Below are positions 7,781-16,055 of a stretch of DNA of 64,000 nucleotides, piece by piece. The DNA comes from Agreia sp. Leaf210 (GTDB lineage: Bacteria; Actinomycetota; Actinomycetes; Actinomycetales; Microbacteriaceae). The stretch covers positions 310,001 to 374,000 of the forward strand of contig NZ_LMKK01000003.1 in the NCBI RefSeq assembly GCF_001421485.1, read 5' to 3'. The notes below the pieces were generated by a model. It searched no databases and was not told where the DNA came from. It was given only the letters and a program-made list of their open reading frames with translations. Within the stretch, counting starts at the first letter, position 1. Each line of letters starts with the position of its first letter. The position numbers and the translations under genes are program-made.

Positions 7781-9073
7781 CTAGAACGCGGTGTTGCAGT
7801 AGACCGGCGCCGCCGGGGCGAGAAGACGCTGCAGCGTCTCCGCGGAGCCCGGAACGACCTCGCGCAGGGCACCCGCCGCTGCGGCGACGCGCGGATCCGC
7901 GCCGCCGAGGTACAGGGCGCCGAGTACCCACGCATCCATCTCGATGTCGACGGGACCGGAGCTGACGCGCTCGAGTGACCCCGCGCCCTCCGCGGCGGTC
8001 AGCCTGTAGAAGCCGTCCGCGAATCCCAGGGAGTCGACAACCCGGAACGTGACCTCCCCATCGGCGGTGTACCGCCGAGCGCTGAACGCCGCTATGGGGT
8101 CGAGGATGCGCAGCCAGATCCGATCCTCGACATTCGTGACCGTCAGCACTCGCGGGTCGACGAGCGCCCAGCGCAGAGCATCGTCGGGCGCACCAGACGA
8201 GAACGTCACCCGAGTACTCAAGTCGATCGAGGCAAGGTAGTGCCACAACGCCAGATAGGCATCGCCCGTAGCGGCGACGAGGTCGTTGACCTCGATCGCG
8301 TGAGGTTTCGTCTCCCACCCGCCGAATCGGTAGGTGACGTAGCCGTCGACGACGCCGCTCTCGTCGTAGTGCACAGCAGCCCGGCGCGCCCGGTCTTCTT
8401 CGCCTTCGTCGGTGAGTGTGCCGGAGATACGGTCGGAATACTGGGCGTGCCGGCCTATGGATCCCGGCTGGCTCGCATGGAAGGCATCGAAGACGGTGCC
8501 AGCGAGGGCGGGGATATCGCGTGGATCGACGACGCTGCACCGGCCGGAGGGTGCTTTCGTGAGAGCGAAACGCGCGTCGGTGTCGACGGTCAGCTCGTGC
8601 ACCCACGTTGCCGCCCCGAAGCCGAAGCGACGATAGATCGATGCCTCTGATGCAGTGAGGGCCGCGATGGCGAACCCGGCTTCGGCGGCGCGCCGGAGAT
8701 CCTCTGTCATCATGCGGCGGAGGATGCCGCGGCGCCGATGCGTGGCGCGGACGGTGACGGACGAGATGAGGTGGGCTTTCAGCTGGACCCCGGGGCTCAC
8801 CGTGAGGGGCTTTTCGAACGAGGCGAACGTGGCCACGGGGATGTCGGGGCGCAACGAGTGCTCGGGCGACGCGGTGTCGTACACGCCCGTCAGTTCCTGA
8901 CCGTCCTCCCGGAGGTATCCCGCCAGGGCAGCGGCGTGCGCCTTTGTCGGTCGGCGTCCGAGAAAGCCGAGGAAGTCCGCCTCGAGCCAACCAGCGGTCG
9001 GCCCGTCGGCGGTCTCACCGTCGCGGCCTGCCTGAAATGTGCGGAGTTCGAGGGACTGCGTTGAGGTGCTCAC
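7781..9073 (-). CDS. Eis-like GNAT N-acetyltransferase
   Basis: A 430-residue protein with the Eis architecture: N-terminal GNAT domain, second degenerate GNAT, and SCP2-like C-terminal domain. The acetyl-CoA site reads VRATHRRRGILRRMM, and the conserved Tyr is in ASIYRRFGFG. The chain ends in YCNTAF, matching the Eis family, where the C-terminal carboxylate acts as general base. Family members acetylate amines, including aminoglycosides in Mycobacterium; the natural substrate here is unknown. GTG 9073 is chosen because TAACGT ends 7 nt upstream; a GTG at 9082 is the alternative. Confidence 0.8.
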   Translation of the reverse strand: MSTSTQSLELRTFQAGRDGETADGPTAGWLEADFLGFLGRRPTKAHAAALAGYLREDGQELTGVYDTASPEHSLRPDIPVATFASFEKPLTVSPGVQLKAHLISSVTVRATHRRRGILRRMMTEDLRRAAEAGFAIAALTASEASIYRRFGFGAATWVHELTVDTDARFALTKAPSGRCSVVDPRDIPALAGTVFDAFHASQPGSIGRHAQYSDRISGTLTDEGEEDRARRAAVHYDESGVVDGYVTYRFGGWETKPHAIEVNDLVAATGDAYLALWHYLASIDLSTRVTFSSGAPDDALRWALVDPRVLTVTNVEDRIWLRILDPIAAFSARRYTADGEVTFRVVDSLGFADGFYRLTAAEGAGSLERVSSGPVDIEMDAWVLGALYLGGADPRVAAAAGALREVVPGSAETLQRLLAPAAPVYCNTAF

Positions 9074-9080
9074 ACCCTCC

Positions 9081-9086
9081 ACGTTA
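9081..9086 (-). promoter_or_regulatory. Predicted leaderless -10 (TAACGT) for the Eis-like gene
   Basis: Minus-strand TAACGT ends 7 nt before GTG 9073. A GGAGGG tract lies only one base before the GTG, too close to serve as a normal ribosome site, so the leaderless reading is preferred. Confidence 0.4.
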
Positions 9087-9105
9087 GCGCCCGCGACACC
9101 GCGTA

Positions 9106-11613
9106 TCAGTCGATGGGCTCGAGCAGGCCGGCCTCGGAGGTGTCGAGCGAGATGGTCGGAAGTGACGAGGTGATGACACTTCCATCTGCCCTGAGATTGC
9201 CCTCGACGTCGGCGGCCCTCGGAGCGCCCGGCAGCCGTGGCCCCTGGTGATCGAGTCCGATGAGAACGGGCTCGCCCGCCTGCACCGTCACACGCTCGCC
9301 ACGAACGAAGACCGTGGCCCTGTCGCCGTCCTCGACCGTCAGCTCGATGTCGGCCTGCCGCAGGTCGACTCGGATCCGAGTGTCGCGCAGCGTGATGCGG
9401 TAGGTGAGTCCCTGCCATTCCTCGGGCAACCGCGGGTCGATCGTGATGCGACCGCCGTGGTCACGGAAGCCTCCGAATCCGTAGACCAGCGCGCTCCACA
9501 CCCCGCCCGTCGAGGCGACGTGAACGCCGTCGGCGGTGTTGTTGTGCAGGTCCGCCAGATCGACGAAGAGGCCCGAGGTGAAGTATCTGAGCGCCAAGCT
9601 CGAATACCCGACCTCGGCCGCGATGATCGACTGCACAACGGCCGACAGCGTCGAATCGCCGGTGGTGATCGGATCGTAGTAGTCGAAGTCGGCGCGCTTC
9701 TCTGCGGCCGTGAACTGGTCGCCCTGCAGCAGGAGTGCGAGAACGACGTCTGCCTGCTTGAGCACCTGGAAGCGGTAGATCACCAACGGGTGGAAGTGCA
9801 GAAGGAGCGGGCGCTTCTCGGGCGGAGTGTGCGAGAGATCCCAACGCTCCTTCTCGAGGAACTGGGCGTCCTGCGGGTGGATGCGCAGATTCTCGTCGAA
9901 CGGAATGTGCATCGCCTCGGCGGCACGCGACCACTCGTCGATCTCCGCCTCATCGAACTTGACCCGGGCCACCATACGGTCGTACGCCTGGGGGTCTTCT
10001 TCGCGGATACGTGTGACGGCCGCCGCGGCGGAGCGCAGATTCGAGCGTGCCATGACGTTGGTGTACAGATTGTCGTTGACGACGGTGGTGTACTCGTCGG
10101 GACCGGTCACGCCGTGGATGTGGAAGATATCGCCGCCGTTGGCCCGCCAGAACCCGAGGTCGGCCCACATCCGCGCGGTCTCGACCAGGATGTCGATGGC
10201 CTCACGAGCGAGGAAGTCCTCGTCGCCCGTGGCCGAGACGTACTGGGTGAGCGCATGTGAGATGTCGGCATCGATGTGGTACTGCGCCGTGCCGGCGGCG
10301 TAATAGGCGCTCGACTCGAGGCCATTGATGGTGCGCCACGGGAACAGGGCGCCGAGCTGGTTGAGCTCGGTCGCACGCATGCGGGCATGGTCGAGCATGG
10401 CGTGTCGGAAGCGGAGAGCGTTGCGCGCGGCGATCGGCGACGTGTACGTGAGGAACGGCAGTACGTACACCTCGGTGTCCCAGAAGTAGTGGCCGCCGTA
10501 GCCCGATCCGCTGACGCCCTTGGCCGAGACTCCCTGGCCGTCGGCACGCATGGATGCCTGCGCGAGTTGGAACAGGTTCCATCTCGTGGCCTGCTGGAGG
10601 ACCGGCTGCCCGGGCAGCACCACGTCGGTGCGGGCCCAGAACTCCGAGAGCCAGTCGCGCTGGCGCTCGACGAAGGACTCCATACCCTCGTCACGCGCGC
10701 GGTCGAGAGTGCGATCGCAGCGGTCCGCGAGTTCGCGCGTGGGAACTCCGGACGACGTGTGGTAGCTCACCGTCTTCGTGATGCGGATGGTCTTGCCCTG
10801 GTGGGCACGGATCCGATAGACGTGCTTGGCCAGATCGTCGCCGATCTGGGACGACTCCTCGAACTCGTTCTCGGTCTCGATCGTGTGGTCTGCCCCGCAA
10901 GCGATCGTCATGCCCGAATTCGTGCAGCGGTAGCCCAGCACATAACGGCCGTCCTCGTCGCGCTTGTAGCGTGGCTGGAGGACACGATCGGTGAATGCCT
11001 CGGCCTTGCGCGGGTCGAAGTCCTTCGACGCGGCGGTCGGAGCGTGGTATTCGTCGATACCGTCCTGCCTGTTGAGGATCTGGCTCGAGATGACGACCGA
11101 GGCGTCGGCATCGAGCAGGGTCACCTCGTAGTCCATGAACGCCAGATGACGATCGGTGAACGAGACCATGCGACGCGAGTTGATCAGTACCCGCTTGCCG
11201 GACGGCGTGCGCCATTCCAGAGAACGGCACAGGATGCCGTCGGCGAAGTCGAGCCGACGCTCGTACATCGGCAGATCGGCCTCGGTCAGGACTAGCGGCT
11301 CGTCGTCGACGTAGAGCCGGATGATCTTGGCATCGGGGGCGTTGACGATGGTCTGGCCGACACGGGCGAAGCCGAAGGCCTCTTCGGCGTGCCTGATGGG
11401 CCACGTCTCGTGGAACCCGTTGATGTAGGTGCCGTGCTCGTGGCCGTCGCGCCCCTCGTCGACGTTGCCTCGGAGTCCCAGGTAGCCGTTGCCGATGGCG
11501 AAGAGCGTCTCGGTGCGGCCCATGTCCTTCGAGCTGAAGTCCGTCTCGACGAGCGCCCACTCGTCGAGGGGAAAACGGTTGCGGTCGAGCGGGTCGCGGG
11601 AGATCAGATTCAT
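9106..11613 (-). CDS. Glycoside hydrolase family 65 phosphorylase (maltose/trehalose/kojibiose type)
   Basis: An 835-residue GH65 enzyme. These inverting phosphorylases split alpha-glucosidic disaccharides with phosphate to give beta-glucose 1-phosphate and glucose. The N-terminal beta domain is at about residues 1-290. The (alpha/alpha)6 barrel carries the general-acid motif GVTGPDEYT with Glu507, and a small C-terminal beta-sheet domain follows. The neighbouring beta-phosphoglucomutase, whose stop overlaps this ATG by 4 nt, uses the product and supports phosphorylase rather than hydrolase activity. Maltose, trehalose and kojibiose cannot be told apart here. Confidence 0.88.
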   Translation of the reverse strand: MNLISRDPLDRNRFPLDEWALVETDFSSKDMGRTETLFAIGNGYLGLRGNVDEGRDGHEHGTYINGFHETWPIRHAEEAFGFARVGQTIVNAPDAKIIRLYVDDEPLVLTEADLPMYERRLDFADGILCRSLEWRTPSGKRVLINSRRMVSFTDRHLAFMDYEVTLLDADASVVISSQILNRQDGIDEYHAPTAASKDFDPRKAEAFTDRVLQPRYKRDEDGRYVLGYRCTNSGMTIACGADHTIETENEFEESSQIGDDLAKHVYRIRAHQGKTIRITKTVSYHTSSGVPTRELADRCDRTLDRARDEGMESFVERQRDWLSEFWARTDVVLPGQPVLQQATRWNLFQLAQASMRADGQGVSAKGVSGSGYGGHYFWDTEVYVLPFLTYTSPIAARNALRFRHAMLDHARMRATELNQLGALFPWRTINGLESSAYYAAGTAQYHIDADISHALTQYVSATGDEDFLAREAIDILVETARMWADLGFWRANGGDIFHIHGVTGPDEYTTVVNDNLYTNVMARSNLRSAAAAVTRIREEDPQAYDRMVARVKFDEAEIDEWSRAAEAMHIPFDENLRIHPQDAQFLEKERWDLSHTPPEKRPLLLHFHPLVIYRFQVLKQADVVLALLLQGDQFTAAEKRADFDYYDPITTGDSTLSAVVQSIIAAEVGYSSLALRYFTSGLFVDLADLHNNTADGVHVASTGGVWSALVYGFGGFRDHGGRITIDPRLPEEWQGLTYRITLRDTRIRVDLRQADIELTVEDGDRATVFVRGERVTVQAGEPVLIGLDHQGPRLPGAPRAADVEGNLRADGSVITSSLPTISLDTSEAGLLEPID

Positions 11614-12410
11614 GCGGGTTCCCCTGGGGTAGGAGTCGAGGTTGAAGAAGTAAGGGGAAGCAGCTCGGCGAGGTCGTCGACCACGATGTCTGCGCCGCTT
11701 TCGAGGAGTTCGGCCGTGCCGGCGCCGCGGTTCACTCCGAGGACGAGACCGAATTTACCATCGCGTCCGGCCTGCACACCGGAGTGGGCGTCCTCGACGA
11801 CGACGCACTGCTGAGGAGACAGCCCGAGCAGCTCCGCGCCGTAGGCGTAGGTCGCCGGAGAGGGCTTGCCGGCGAGACCCTCGCGAGCCGCGACGAGACC
11901 ATCGACGACCACCTCGAAACGATCGCGGATGCCCGCCGCACGCAACACGGGTTCGGCATTGCGCGAGCTCGACACGACGGCCACGAGGAGTCCCTCGTCG
12001 GTGATCGCGTCGAGAAAGCGCAGAGATCCGGGGTACGGAGCTACGCCGTCGGATTCGAGAGACTCTGTGAACGCCGAATTCTTGCGGTTGCCCAGACCGC
12101 AGACGGTCTCGAGTTCGGGAGCGTCATCAGGCGTGCCCTCCGGAATCATGATGGAGCGCGAGGCCAGAAACGAGCGCACGCCGTCGTAACGCGGCTTGCC
12201 GTCGATGTAGGCGAAGTAGTCGGCGTCGGTGTACGGCTCGTCGATGCCGCGCGAGGCGAGGTAGGGGGAGAAGAGGCGGGCCCATGCCGACATGTGCACG
12301 TCGGCGGTCGGTGTGAGTACTCCGTCGAGGTCGAACAGCACGGCTTTCAGCGACGTGAGTCGCTCGCGTGCGTCAGTGATGGAGAGCACCGGAATCGGGG
12401 CAGAAGTCAC
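11610..12410 (-). CDS. pgmB: HAD-IA hydrolase, beta-phosphoglucomutase family
   Basis: A 266-residue HAD phosphatase-fold protein. The nucleophile/acid pair Asp27 and Asp29 lies in VLFDLDGVLTPT, VVSSSRNAEPVL is motif II, GKPSPATYAYGAELL holds the motif III Lys, and VVEDAHSGVQAG is motif IV. The family converts beta-glucose 1-phosphate to glucose 6-phosphate. That step would link the adjacent GH65 phosphorylase to glycolysis. The GTG start at 12410 is chosen for GAGGA six bases upstream; a longer frame upstream is non-coding in character. It is the first gene of a two-gene operon under a LacI-type operator. Confidence 0.82.
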   Translation of the reverse strand: MTSAPIPVLSITDARERLTSLKAVLFDLDGVLTPTADVHMSAWARLFSPYLASRGIDEPYTDADYFAYIDGKPRYDGVRSFLASRSIMIPEGTPDDAPELETVCGLGNRKNSAFTESLESDGVAPYPGSLRFLDAITDEGLLVAVVSSSRNAEPVLRAAGIRDRFEVVVDGLVAAREGLAGKPSPATYAYGAELLGLSPQQCVVVEDAHSGVQAGRDGKFGLVLGVNRGAGTAELLESGADIVVDDLAELLPLTSSTSTPTPGEPA

Positions 12411-12480
12411 AGGAATCCTCGGGGGGTTCTGAGGCGAAGAGGGGAAGGGGAAGATGTCGGGTGAAGCGGGTAACTCCGCC

Positions 12481-12509
12481 ATAGTAGCGGCTGCATGGAA
12501 ACGTTTCCG
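12481..12509 (-). promoter_or_regulatory. LacI/GalR-type operator and -10 for the pgmB-GH65 operon
   Basis: GGAAACGTTTCC (12497-12508) is a perfect 12-bp palindrome with the central CG typical of LacI-family operators. On the minus strand TACTAT (12486-12481) can serve as -10, and a -35 would fall near 12504-12509, inside the operator. A bound repressor would block transcription. Start would be near 12474, leaving a 60-nt leader that includes a GAGGA ribosome site. No LacI gene is in the window. Confidence 0.65.
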
Positions 12510-12519
12510 CACGGCCCGG

Positions 12520-13395
12520 TCAGTCGGTGACGACCTCGAGATCGACGAGTTTCTCGGATACCCCCCAGAGACGTGACGCGAGGGTGTCATCGCGTGCGGC
12601 GCCGCTCGTTCTCCCGTTGGGGACCAGCCCGTCGAAGTACGTTCCGCTCGGGGCGGGAGGGATGGCGGCCGATGCCAACTCGATCAGGGGCACCGCGCCG
12701 GTCTCCGGAGTGATTCCGAGGCCACCGTTGCCGAGCGCGTTGCCGAGCCGGAGCATCCATGAATCGGCGCCAAACGAGGTCGTGACGAACCCCGGATGAA
12801 AAGCGTATGCGGTGATGCCACTGCCACGAGTTCTCCGAGCGAGTTCTCGCGTGCCGAGCAGCACCGCGGTCTTGGCCGAGCCGTAGGCCTGCCATCCGCC
12901 GAGCCATGGCCTCGCGCGGGAATCGAGGTCGTCGAGCCGGAGCCGACCCCATCGATTCGCCACGCTCCCCGTGGCTATCACGGTGACAGGGTGCCCTGCG
13001 GCCGCTGTCTCTCGAAGTCGAGGAATCAGAAGACGGGTGAGGAGGAAGGGCGCGAGGTGGTTGACCTGGAACGTCTTCTCATGGCCGTCGACCGTCTGCG
13101 TGCGGCGCGAGACGAGGCCACCCGCGTTGTTGGCGAGCACATCGATGCGGTCGAAGCGCTCGAGCAGCTCGCTCGACACGCGCCGCACGTCGGCCAACGA
13201 TGCGAAATCCGCCACGAACGGCTCGGCATTCGTGATGGATGCGGCCACGTCGCGGGTTCGGTCGGCATCGCGACCGAGAACGGCGACGCGCGCCCCCCGA
13301 CGCCCGAGCTCTTCGGCCGCGGCTCGTCCGATTCCTGAGCTCGCGCCGGTGATGACCACTGTGGCGTCGGCCAACGGACGGCTCGTCGCGGTCAC
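12520..13395 (-). CDS. SDR family oxidoreductase (retinol dehydrogenase/WW-domain-oxidoreductase-like)
   Basis: A 291-residue extended-loop SDR with TGASSGIG at residues 16-23, NNAGG after strand four, and the catalytic Tyr-x3-Lys in YGSAK. The long C-terminal half with FHPGFVTTSFG resembles the retinol dehydrogenase-like branch common in actinobacteria. Substrate unknown. GTG 13395 overlaps the previous gene's stop (GTGA), so it is the last gene of a coupled series that begins at or before the ureohydrolase at 16909. Confidence 0.8.
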   Translation of the reverse strand: MTATSRPLADATVVITGASSGIGRAAAEELGRRGARVAVLGRDADRTRDVAASITNAEPFVADFASLADVRRVSSELLERFDRIDVLANNAGGLVSRRTQTVDGHEKTFQVNHLAPFLLTRLLIPRLRETAAAGHPVTVIATGSVANRWGRLRLDDLDSRARPWLGGWQAYGSAKTAVLLGTRELARRTRGSGITAYAFHPGFVTTSFGADSWMLRLGNALGNGGLGITPETGAVPLIELASAAIPPAPSGTYFDGLVPNGRTSGAARDDTLASRLWGVSEKLVDLEVVTD

Positions 13396-13790
13396 CGATA
13401 GTTGCCCTTCTCGAGACCGGCTTCGATCTCGAACCGGTTGGTCAGAGGGTTTCGACCCGCGAGAAAGTAGAGGATGGGGAAGACCATTCCGTACTTCTTC
13501 CACTGGGTCCGGTGCACGGACTCGTGCTCGAGGACGGCGGGTTTCGTGTTCGTGTCGGTGAGGTAGACCCCGCCCACGCACGATCCGCCCCTCGAGAACG
13601 ACCACGTGGGCATGCCCTCGCACACGAAGAGACCATCGACGCGCCTCGCCTTTCCGGTGCTGAGCGAGAAGCCCCAGACGAGCGCCACCGCCGTGGCGTA
13701 CAGGTAGCCGGCGCGGGCCAATGGGGGAGTCAGCACGACCGACTTCACTGCCCGGGTCAGCGCGACATCGGGAATCGAGATCGGCTTCAC
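13392..13790 (-). CDS. Small conserved membrane-associated protein with HExxH motif
   Basis: A 132-residue protein. A hydrophobic segment (about residues 28-45, YLYATAVALVWGFSL) is followed by a soluble part with the metal-ligand motif HESVH (in EHESVHRTQWKKYG), then PILYFLAG and LTNRFEIEAGLEKG. HExxH plus a downstream Glu in EIEAG would suit a small membrane-tethered zinc metalloprotease. Related actinobacterial proteins carry unconvincing Fe-S oxidoreductase names. Function is not established. It overlaps its upstream and downstream neighbours by 4 nt each. Confidence 0.65.
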   Translation of the reverse strand: MKPISIPDVALTRAVKSVVLTPPLARAGYLYATAVALVWGFSLSTGKARRVDGLFVCEGMPTWSFSRGGSCVGGVYLTDTNTKPAVLEHESVHRTQWKKYGMVFPILYFLAGRNPLTNRFEIEAGLEKGNYR

Positions 13791-15238
13791 GCGCCGACGG
13801 GCCGACCGTAGGTCTCGAGCAGGCGGAGCCAGATCTCGTTCATCGTCGGATAGGCCGGAACCGCGTGCCAGAGTCGGTCGATGGGGACCTCGGCGCTGAC
13901 GGCGATGGTGGCGGCGTGCAGCATCTCGCCCACGTCGGGGCCGACGAAGGTGACTCCCAGAACGACCCGGCGATCTTCGTCGACGACCATGCGCGCGGTG
14001 CCGGTGTAGCCGTCGGCATGTACGCTCGCGCCGGCGACGTTGCCGATCTCGTAGTCGACGACGCGCGTGCGGTACCCCGCCTTCTCTGCCGCAGCCGCGG
14101 TCAATCCGACCGACGCGACCTCCGGGTCGCTGAAGGTGACCTGCGGAACAGCGCGGTGGTCTGCCGTGGCGACGTGTGCGCCCCACGGCTCGTCGAACAC
14201 CTCTCTGCCATCGGCGCGCGCCGCGATCACGTCGCCGGCGGCCCGCGCCTGGTACTTGCCCTGATGAGTCAGGAGCGCGCGGTGGTTGACATCGCCCGTG
14301 GCGTACAGCCAGCCTCCGTCGAAGGGCTGACCGCTGTCGTCGACGACTCGCAGGGTGTCGTCGACGGTGAGCCAGTCGCCGGGCGTGAGCCCGATCGTCT
14401 CGAGCCCGAGGTCGTCCGTGCGCGGCGTGCGTCCCGTGGCCACCAGAAGCTCGTCGGACGTGACGGTCGATCCGTCGTCGAGGTGAACGACGACGTCGCC
14501 GCCCGCAAGCCGTTCGACCGATGTCGGCGAGGTGTGCAGCTTCAGGGTGACGCCGAGATCGGCGAGAGACGATCCGACGAGCTCGCCGGCGAAGGGCTCC
14601 ATCGAGTCGAGGAGCGCCCCACGCACGAGGAGAGTGACGACGGCGCCCAGGCTGGCATAGGCCGTGGCCATTTCCACGGCCACGACACCGCCGCCGATGA
14701 TGGCGAGTCTCGACGGGATCGACTGCGCGCTGGTCGCTTCGCGACTCGTCCACGGACGGGACTGGGCCAACCCGGGAATGTCGGGCAGCAGGGCCGCGGA
14801 TCCGGTCGAGACCGTGATGGCGTGCTTCGCCGAGTAGGTGGTCGTCGTTCCGTCGGCACCGGTGACCTCGATGCGCTTGCGGCCGATGAACCGCGCGTGC
14901 CCGCGGATGAGGTCGATGCCAGCGCTCGAGACCCAGTCCGCCTGGCTGTCGTCTTTCCAGTCTTTGGTGAACGAGTTGCGTCGATTCAGCACTGCGGACA
15001 CGTCGATGTCTCCCGTCACCGCCTCCTTCGCACCCTCCACGGACTGCGCCGAGCGCAGCACCGACCCACTCCGCAGCAGGGCTTTCGAGGGCATGCACGC
15101 CCAGTAGCTGCACTCTCCTCCGACGAGTTCGCTCTCGATGAGGGCCGTGCGCAGGCCGCCCTGGACCGCACGGTCTGCCACGTTCTCTCCGATGGCGCCC
15201 GCGCCGATGACGATGAGGTCGTATTCGGTCGTTGTCAT
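13787..15238 (-). CDS. FAD-dependent pyridine nucleotide-disulfide oxidoreductase (class I)
   Basis: A 483-residue flavoprotein of the lipoamide dehydrogenase/mercuric reductase/mycothione reductase superfamily. It has an FAD dinucleotide fold at the N terminus (VIGAGAIGENVA), a redox-active Cys43-x4-Cys48 in GGECSYWACMPSKALL, an NAD(P) fold with GGGVVAVEMA, and a C-terminal dimer domain ending with His-x-x-P-T. The Trp within the Cys pair differs from the usual CLNVGC and marks a separate actinobacterial subgroup whose substrate is uncertain. SD AAGGAC lies 5 nt before the ATG, 13 nt after the enoyl-CoA hydratase stop. Confidence 0.8.
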   Translation of the reverse strand: MTTTEYDLIVIGAGAIGENVADRAVQGGLRTALIESELVGGECSYWACMPSKALLRSGSVLRSAQSVEGAKEAVTGDIDVSAVLNRRNSFTKDWKDDSQADWVSSAGIDLIRGHARFIGRKRIEVTGADGTTTTYSAKHAITVSTGSAALLPDIPGLAQSRPWTSREATSAQSIPSRLAIIGGGVVAVEMATAYASLGAVVTLLVRGALLDSMEPFAGELVGSSLADLGVTLKLHTSPTSVERLAGGDVVVHLDDGSTVTSDELLVATGRTPRTDDLGLETIGLTPGDWLTVDDTLRVVDDSGQPFDGGWLYATGDVNHRALLTHQGKYQARAAGDVIAARADGREVFDEPWGAHVATADHRAVPQVTFSDPEVASVGLTAAAAEKAGYRTRVVDYEIGNVAGASVHADGYTGTARMVVDEDRRVVLGVTFVGPDVGEMLHAATIAVSAEVPIDRLWHAVPAYPTMNEIWLRLLETYGRPVGA

Positions 15239-15251
15239 GATGTGTCCTTGC

Positions 15252-16055
15252 TCAGTGGCCCGTGAAGCGAGCCGTGGTGCGGGTTGCGAATGCTTCGAGA
15301 CCGACTCGTGCGTCGTCGCTCGACGCGAGACGAACGAGAGCGGGTTGAAGCTCGGCCTCGGCTGCCGCGTCGCCCGAGCGAACGGCGAGCCTGGCGTTGG
15401 CGAGCGCGGCCTGCACGGCGAGGGGCGCTTGCGCCGCCACGCGTTCGGCGAGCTCGAGCGCCCTCTCGAACTGCGTTCCCTCGGGAACGACCTCCTGCAC
15501 CAGTCCGATTCTGAGGGCCTCCGCCGCGTCGAACATGTCGCCCGTCAGAATCCAGCGCATGGCGTTCCCCCAGCCGACGGCGCGGGGAAAACGCAGGGTG
15601 GCCCCGCCGAAGGGCAGGATGCCGCGGCTCACCTCGAGCTGTCCGAAGCGCGTCGAATTGGCGGCGACGACGATGTCGCTGGCGAGCATCAATTCGATTC
15701 CGAGCGTCAGGCAGATTCCCTGCACCGCCATGACGACGGGCTTGCTGAGACTGCGCCCCGAGACCTGCCACGGATTGATTCCGTCGTGATCGACGTAGTC
15801 GATTCCCGATTCGGTGATGCGCGGGCCGATGTCGGCGAGGTCCAGTCCGGCGGTGAAATGATCACCGGCAGCGTGCACGAGCCCGACCCGCAGTTCGGGA
15901 TCGGAGTCGAGCTCGCCGTAGGCGGACGAGAGCTGCTGCAGCATCGAGAAGTCGGCCGCGTTTCGCTTCTCAGGCCTGTGGAGCTGGATCAGGAGTACGT
16001 GGCCGCATCGTTCGGTCACGATCCGGGCCCCATCGGGCCGGGGGGAGTCGGTCAC
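15252..16055 (-). CDS. Enoyl-CoA hydratase/isomerase (crotonase) family protein
   Basis: A 267-residue crotonase-fold enzyme. The first oxyanion-hole region reads HFTAGLDLADIG and the second has GIELMLASD; a catalytic Glu is present in GQLEVSRGI. Such proteins hydrate or isomerise acyl-CoA thioesters in fatty-acid or aromatic breakdown. It overlaps the ureohydrolase by 4 nt (ATGA) and is followed by the flavoprotein, so it is within one operon. Its pathway is not clear from these neighbours. Confidence 0.85.
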   Translation of the reverse strand: MTDSPRPDGARIVTERCGHVLLIQLHRPEKRNAADFSMLQQLSSAYGELDSDPELRVGLVHAAGDHFTAGLDLADIGPRITESGIDYVDHDGINPWQVSGRSLSKPVVMAVQGICLTLGIELMLASDIVVAANSTRFGQLEVSRGILPFGGATLRFPRAVGWGNAMRWILTGDMFDAAEALRIGLVQEVVPEGTQFERALELAERVAAQAPLAVQAALANARLAVRSGDAAAEAELQPALVRLASSDDARVGLEAFATRTTARFTGH

